Program-made: the position numbers and the translations under genes
DNA from: Pholiota molesta
Lineage: Eukaryota > Basidiomycota > Agaricomycetes > Agaricales > Strophariaceae
DNA: 57,041 nucleotides
NCBI GenBank assembly: GCA_014925825.1
Contig: JACGCK010000259.1
Location: 1 to 57,041 of the forward strand
Direction: 5' to 3'
Part shown: one piece after another, positions 53,166 to 57,041 of the stretch
How the letters are laid out: each line of letters starts with the position of its first letter
How positions within the stretch are numbered: position 1 is the stretch's first letter
The notes under the pieces: generated by a model
Seen by the model: only the letters and a program-made list of their open reading frames with translations
Told to the model about the DNA's origin: nothing
Databases searched by the model: none

Positions 53166-55548
53166 TTAGTTAGCTTGGTCTACGGAGTCCGTTCTGTGGA
53201 CTACGAACCCGCCTTCGTATCCTATTAGCTCTACAGGTGTTGTAGTCTCCCTCCATCTGCCCACGAGATTTTGGTCGTGAAGATATCCTTTGAAAATCCA
53301 CTTTCCCAGATGTTCGTCCAAAGGGTTACTCTAGCGATAAAGTTAGCATATATCAGCGCTCAGCCTGGAATAGTGCCTAATTCAGTGAAAGTACATACAG
53401 GAACACGCATAAGAGCAATAAGTCCATCCCACGGCCTTACTCGCCCATAAATTGTGTAGTGGCCCCAAGCATCACCGTATATATCCCCGGTCTAAAGTAT
53501 CTAGTCAGCATCAATTTTAGGTCCAGTGCGCGGGGACAAGTCACCTGTCCAGTAATCAGAATATCCATTACGCCGCTAGAAAGGTGGCTGTTAACAGGTT
53601 GAGATATTAGAGCCCATAGTCCGTCGTGAAGTTATATTTTATCTACCTAACGGTATCGCAGTATTCATCGTCGTCGTCGATGCGTAAAGTGGATGCGAGA
53701 CTTATATCCGGATTCGATGAATCAAATACTGGTTTTGGATTCTCGGCAATCGCCTCATCGGATTCTTCAGAGACCCAGCTTCTTGGTGGCCTTGTGTCCT
53801 TGGAATACAACGCCGCATTCCGGGAATGACGGTTTCATATCGGGAAGTCTTCCCACTGAGTGGATCGTACACATTAACAGCGTCCTGCATGTAGGCCCAT
53901 GAACATTGCCTCTGAAGAGCTCAGCTCAGAAGAACACGACGTACCTCTTCCCGACTAAAAATCACTCCTCGAGGCAACCAGGCGTTCAAAATATCGTCGA
54001 AACAGTTATCGTCGACTCCCAGCGATACGGATTCATTTGGGCTGAAACAGTGATGTTCTTCGAGTTGCCAATATAACGGACGATGTCTAATAGAGAATCT
54101 CGAAAGGTTGGGACTTGTCGAAGAACCCGCTTGCAAAGATGTCGTAAGCTCGACGTCGCCTACCTAAAGTGAGTTGTTTTTAGTAATATATATCAGGAGC
54201 AATGAAAAATCTAATTACTAGCAAACGACCTTCCCATGACCCAGCCATCGAGCCAAGTTTATAAACCACCCCTCGAAGGGGCGTATCTCCGACCCTCGGG
54301 TCGTAGCAAGATACCAAACGAGTCCAATCTATGTCATGGCGGTGGCTCCCAAGGTCTACTGTTACGGGTTCCTCGACATCTTCGTCCGCTTCAGTGCCGA
54401 GACCATTGTCGAGATTTTCAGGATAACGGGTGTCCAATGTGAGTTCACATTTGCGAATTAGAGGAATTCGGTTTTGAAGATGGAAATCGACAATATCGGC
54501 GACTGTGGGTCCAGCGTGACCTCGGAGAATAGCGTCAGCGCGAGTTAGAGGGATGTTATGCCCATGAGGTGGAATATTCGTTATATTTTGCGCGGACTGA
54601 GCTCGAGCGACTAAGGCCATGATAGCGGCAGAGGCTATAACCGGGGGTATAATATGAAGTCGATGGGAATAGTGTGATATCACTGATGACGACGTCAACA
54701 TCCCGTCTAGAGTGCTAGACTCTATACTACTACACAAGGGTAGAGTGAAGAAAGTATCTGGGGCATAGACCGAGGAGTGCTAAAATAATGTATCAGAAAG
54801 TCATAGAACGTCGACTCAAACCCAGACCTACCCGGTAACCTGTGACAATTAAAGAGTGCAGAATTTCTAAGACGAAGTGTCGAAAGCGGGAGTCTTCGTT
54901 TTGAATAGATTCTATGAATTGGGATAAGAAAATTCGTAAGCGGTGGAGTAAATACATAGCTTAATCTAGCACACCTTCGCTGCTCGTCAACCACAACAAC
55001 CATATTAGGAGCGAATCAACAACAGAATTTTGGAACCACCCTAATTCCTGAGCTTGCGGAGTTGTTCGATATATAATGAGCGACTGAAGATATTGGCGAA
55101 GGCCGGCGTAATCCAGTAGCTGCGATTCGTTTCTACCGTCATTCTCTATCATCCTGACAGGAATATCAGTAAAATTCGACGAGTAGCAAGGATGCAGCAC
55201 GCACATTAGATAGATCGTCCAGAGATCGCCTGTATCGAATTCCATGGATTTGATGCGCTTCAGGGCTTCAAAGCGCTTGATTAGTTCTGAAGCCAAACAG
55301 CCCGTTGTACGCCATCTCTCAGACAAACGTCGAGTTAGTGCTGCAAAATCAAATTTGAAGCGAAAAATTCGACCGTAGAGATTGGTGTTCGTCTTGTATG
55401 ATATCTGCTGATGTATCGAGCGAGATATAAGGACAAGGGAACATATGTTGGATGGAGGACCTAAAAAAGCTTCTTCCGACGCTACAGTGTAGAAAGCGAT
55501 TCTTTCCCATATTTCGCATGGAAGGTCCACTTGAAGCTGGGTGGGCAT
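53166..55548 (-). pseudogene. F-box-like protein gene with internal stop and frame break
   Basis: Minus-strand exons 55548-54832, 54779-54219, 54163-53945, 53884-53647, 53587-53545, 53491-53399, 53330-53166, joined by GT..AG introns. It begins MPTQLQVDLPCEIWERIAFY, an F-box-like start (LPxEIWxxI), followed by leucine-rich helical sequence. Later parts have WEGRLL, IRHRPLYWQLEEHHCFSPNE, NVYDPLSGKTSRYET and GDAWGHYTIYGRVRPWDGLI, ending HRTDSVDQAN; I associate this arrangement with mushroom F-box-type proteins. Two lesions: an in-frame TAA at 54963-54961 inside exon 1 (after EGVLD) and a one-base shift around CCCGGAATG near 53812-53818. Read through both, the product would be about 678 residues. 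As an F-box protein it would recruit targets to an SCF ubiquitin ligase. It may be a young pseudogene, or the lesions may be sequence errors. Confidence 0.6.
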
Positions 55549-57041
55549 GGTAGGGAAAGGTGAGGAGCAGTTTTCGATAGTACAGAATGTGAACTGCTTT
55601 ATTAAAGTTTTGATTGGTCGATAAAAAGAATACCGGAGCAGGAGACACATATGAATGCTGCGTTACATGAACTGTGATCGCCGCTCTTCCCTGTCGTTCT
55701 CCCATCAGATGATGTGAGAATGTGAATACAAGCCGCTGCTTGCCGTAGGCAAACGGACTTACGCCGAAAATGTGGTGATTGTTGGTTCAAGTATGGCATG
55801 GCATTTTGTATGAGTGCATCATCTTCTAATGGGTACCAACCCCTAAATTTTGACTAGTCAAAAGTAGAAGCAGGATCTACTTGCTTATTCTAAGTATATA
55901 AAAGAAAATCCCTGACAGCCGGCGGCCGCACATTGCCGGACGGGCTCTTACGTCCCCGCCCGCACCTCCGTTGATGAATCAAAGTTCTTGCAAGCACCCA
56001 TTCTGTAGACCTTGCCGCCACAAGTTGCCGCTGCCTAATTTACGTATGCTAGATCCTTCTGGCGCAAGTTGCTGCGCAGTGAATGCAGAGGAGCACAGAA
56101 TCAGCGTATTTATTTTGGTTTCGCGAGAATAGATAGTCGGACGTCTGAGAACCCGAGGGTTCCTCGAGGGCCGAGGTGGAATGTGGGGAATGCAGTCAAA
56201 TTCTAATCGTCCGTTCTGGAAAGCGCCTTCTGCAAGGTCTCTATTCAGATATCTCAAAAGAATCTTACTTTGACCAGTGCTCATGAGACCCGCGGTGTTT
56301 GTGCATTGTGATGTTACTATGGGTGTTGTATTAAAGACCGTCGGAAGGGAAACCCCATGAAACAATCTGTTTGACAGATCGGCGAACTCGAGAGAGCTCT
56401 ACGCAAGCTCTACGTATCAAAATGTACCGCAGGTCGTTATCGCATGCATCACGTTAAAACTTTGTTCCAGGCCACCTTTATAAGGCCATTTTATATCAGA
56501 AGAATTGGAAGAGGAGGGCAGGAGGACGATCTCGTTTTCAGTACCATTTATTCCTTCTCCTTGATATACTTAGTTGTGATGATTGAGTTGAGCTGTCGAT
56601 GACGCTTCTCCAGAGTTAAATGTATGAATGATGCCGCACTAAGTCTATAATTCAAATGTCGACGAGCCGGCTCCGACTCGTATTTTCGTCATTCACCTGA
56701 AGAAACACAAACAGCGCCTCAAGTTATGCTTTTTCATACATCACGAGTCGATTTGGTCATTAAGGCGTATATGAGATGTCGGCCGACCTACGAGCTCAGT
56801 AGTCAGTATTGATTGTCATAGCCGGGGCTAGAATCCTCACCCATCGAATGCGTTCGTAAATAAACTGTCCGTCTGGTAAATATGGACGGAGAAAGAGAGT
56901 GGCATGATCAACTTATCAAGTCGCACTGCTCAACTCTATGGAGCATATCGATCAAATGCCGTAACATAAACGGAAACCAGGAGGATGGCTCAAAGGTTAC
57001 TAGTTCCTGGAAAATCAAAGCTGGATGAAGTCATCGAATAA
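55549..57041. other. Right flank without supported gene
   Basis: 1.5 kb with no recognised gene. A minus-strand open frame of 128 codons at 56365-55979 (MFHGVSLPTVFN...) has no known domain and no coding-like neighbours. The first 150 bases are the likely promoter of the F-box-like gene. A GC-rich patch at 55919-55970 stands out from the AT-rich background. Confidence 0.4.

Noticed and set aside
55979..56365. Minus-strand 128-codon frame near the right end
   Set aside because: No recognisable domain, splice context or coding-like composition, so not called as a gene.
1..57041. tRNA, rRNA, CRISPR, bacterial insertion sequences or prophage
   Set aside because: No cloverleaf with matching T-arm words, no spaced direct-repeat array and no prokaryotic gene order seen. 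A covariance-model scan could not be run, so small RNAs cannot be excluded.

Overview
The window looks like nuclear DNA of a filamentous basidiomycete, most likely a mushroom-forming agaricomycete. Genes are split by many short introns (about 48-90 nt) with GT..AG or GC..AG ends, both strands are used with short spacers, and the recognisable proteins are fungal: Gti1/Pac2-type regulator, forkhead factor, PL14-like lyase, Gup1-type MBOAT, TFIIH Tfb2, Pop5, gankyrin/Nas6, and an F-box-like protein of a type I associate with mushroom genomes. All spliced models below were built by eye from splice signals and reading-frame continuity. No prokaryotic operons, CRISPR arrays or tRNA/rRNA genes were seen.

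Layout. 1.8-2.5 kb: small acidic unknown protein. 5.7-7.3 kb: forkhead transcription factor. 8.06-16.6 kb: a complete Ty3/gypsy LTR retrotransposon with two identical 929-bp LTRs, PBS, PPT, gag-protease and pol linked by a probable -1 frameshift site, plus a spliced gene of unknown function on the opposite strand between pol and the 3' LTR. 17.2-18.3 kb (-): polysaccharide-lyase-like gene. 18.96-20.4 kb (+): unknown protein with a C-terminal CaaX-like box. 20.7-23.0 kb (-) and 27.8-30.0 kb (+): two head-to-head MFS transporter paralogues with the same 14-exon structure, including a 7-nt microexon, flanking a DUF4140/DUF4139 (MuiA-like) gene at 24.2-26.6 kb that carries an FG/poly-Q insert. 30.5-30.9 kb: tentative 68-aa membrane protein. 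31.4-33.7 kb: Gup1-like MBOAT whose 3' end is tandemly triplicated. 34.5-36.6 kb: Arg/Asp/Glu-rich protein. 37.6-39.1 kb (-): AONS/KAPA-synthase-like enzyme. 39.5-40.2 kb (-): Pop5. 41.5-43.2 kb: carboxylesterase pseudogene. 45.6-47.0 kb (-) and 47.1-49.2 kb (+): Nas6/gankyrin and Tfb2 sharing a 171-bp divergent promoter. 49.9-51.7 kb (-): Gti1/Pac2 regulator with frame breaks. 53.2-55.5 kb (-): F-box-like gene with an internal stop and a frame break.

Gene relationships are those of ordinary eukaryotic neighbours rather than operons: housekeeping genes (TFIIH, proteasome chaperone, RNase P/MRP, biotin-type enzyme), two developmental regulators, and lineage-specific or decaying genes. The most unusual item is the antisense, intron-containing gene carried inside a very young retrotransposon. 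A recurring pattern of apparent single-base losses, several in short G/C or T runs, breaks otherwise intact genes; this may reflect sequence quality rather than biology and affects interpretation of the forkhead, Gup1, Gti1/Pac2 and F-box models.
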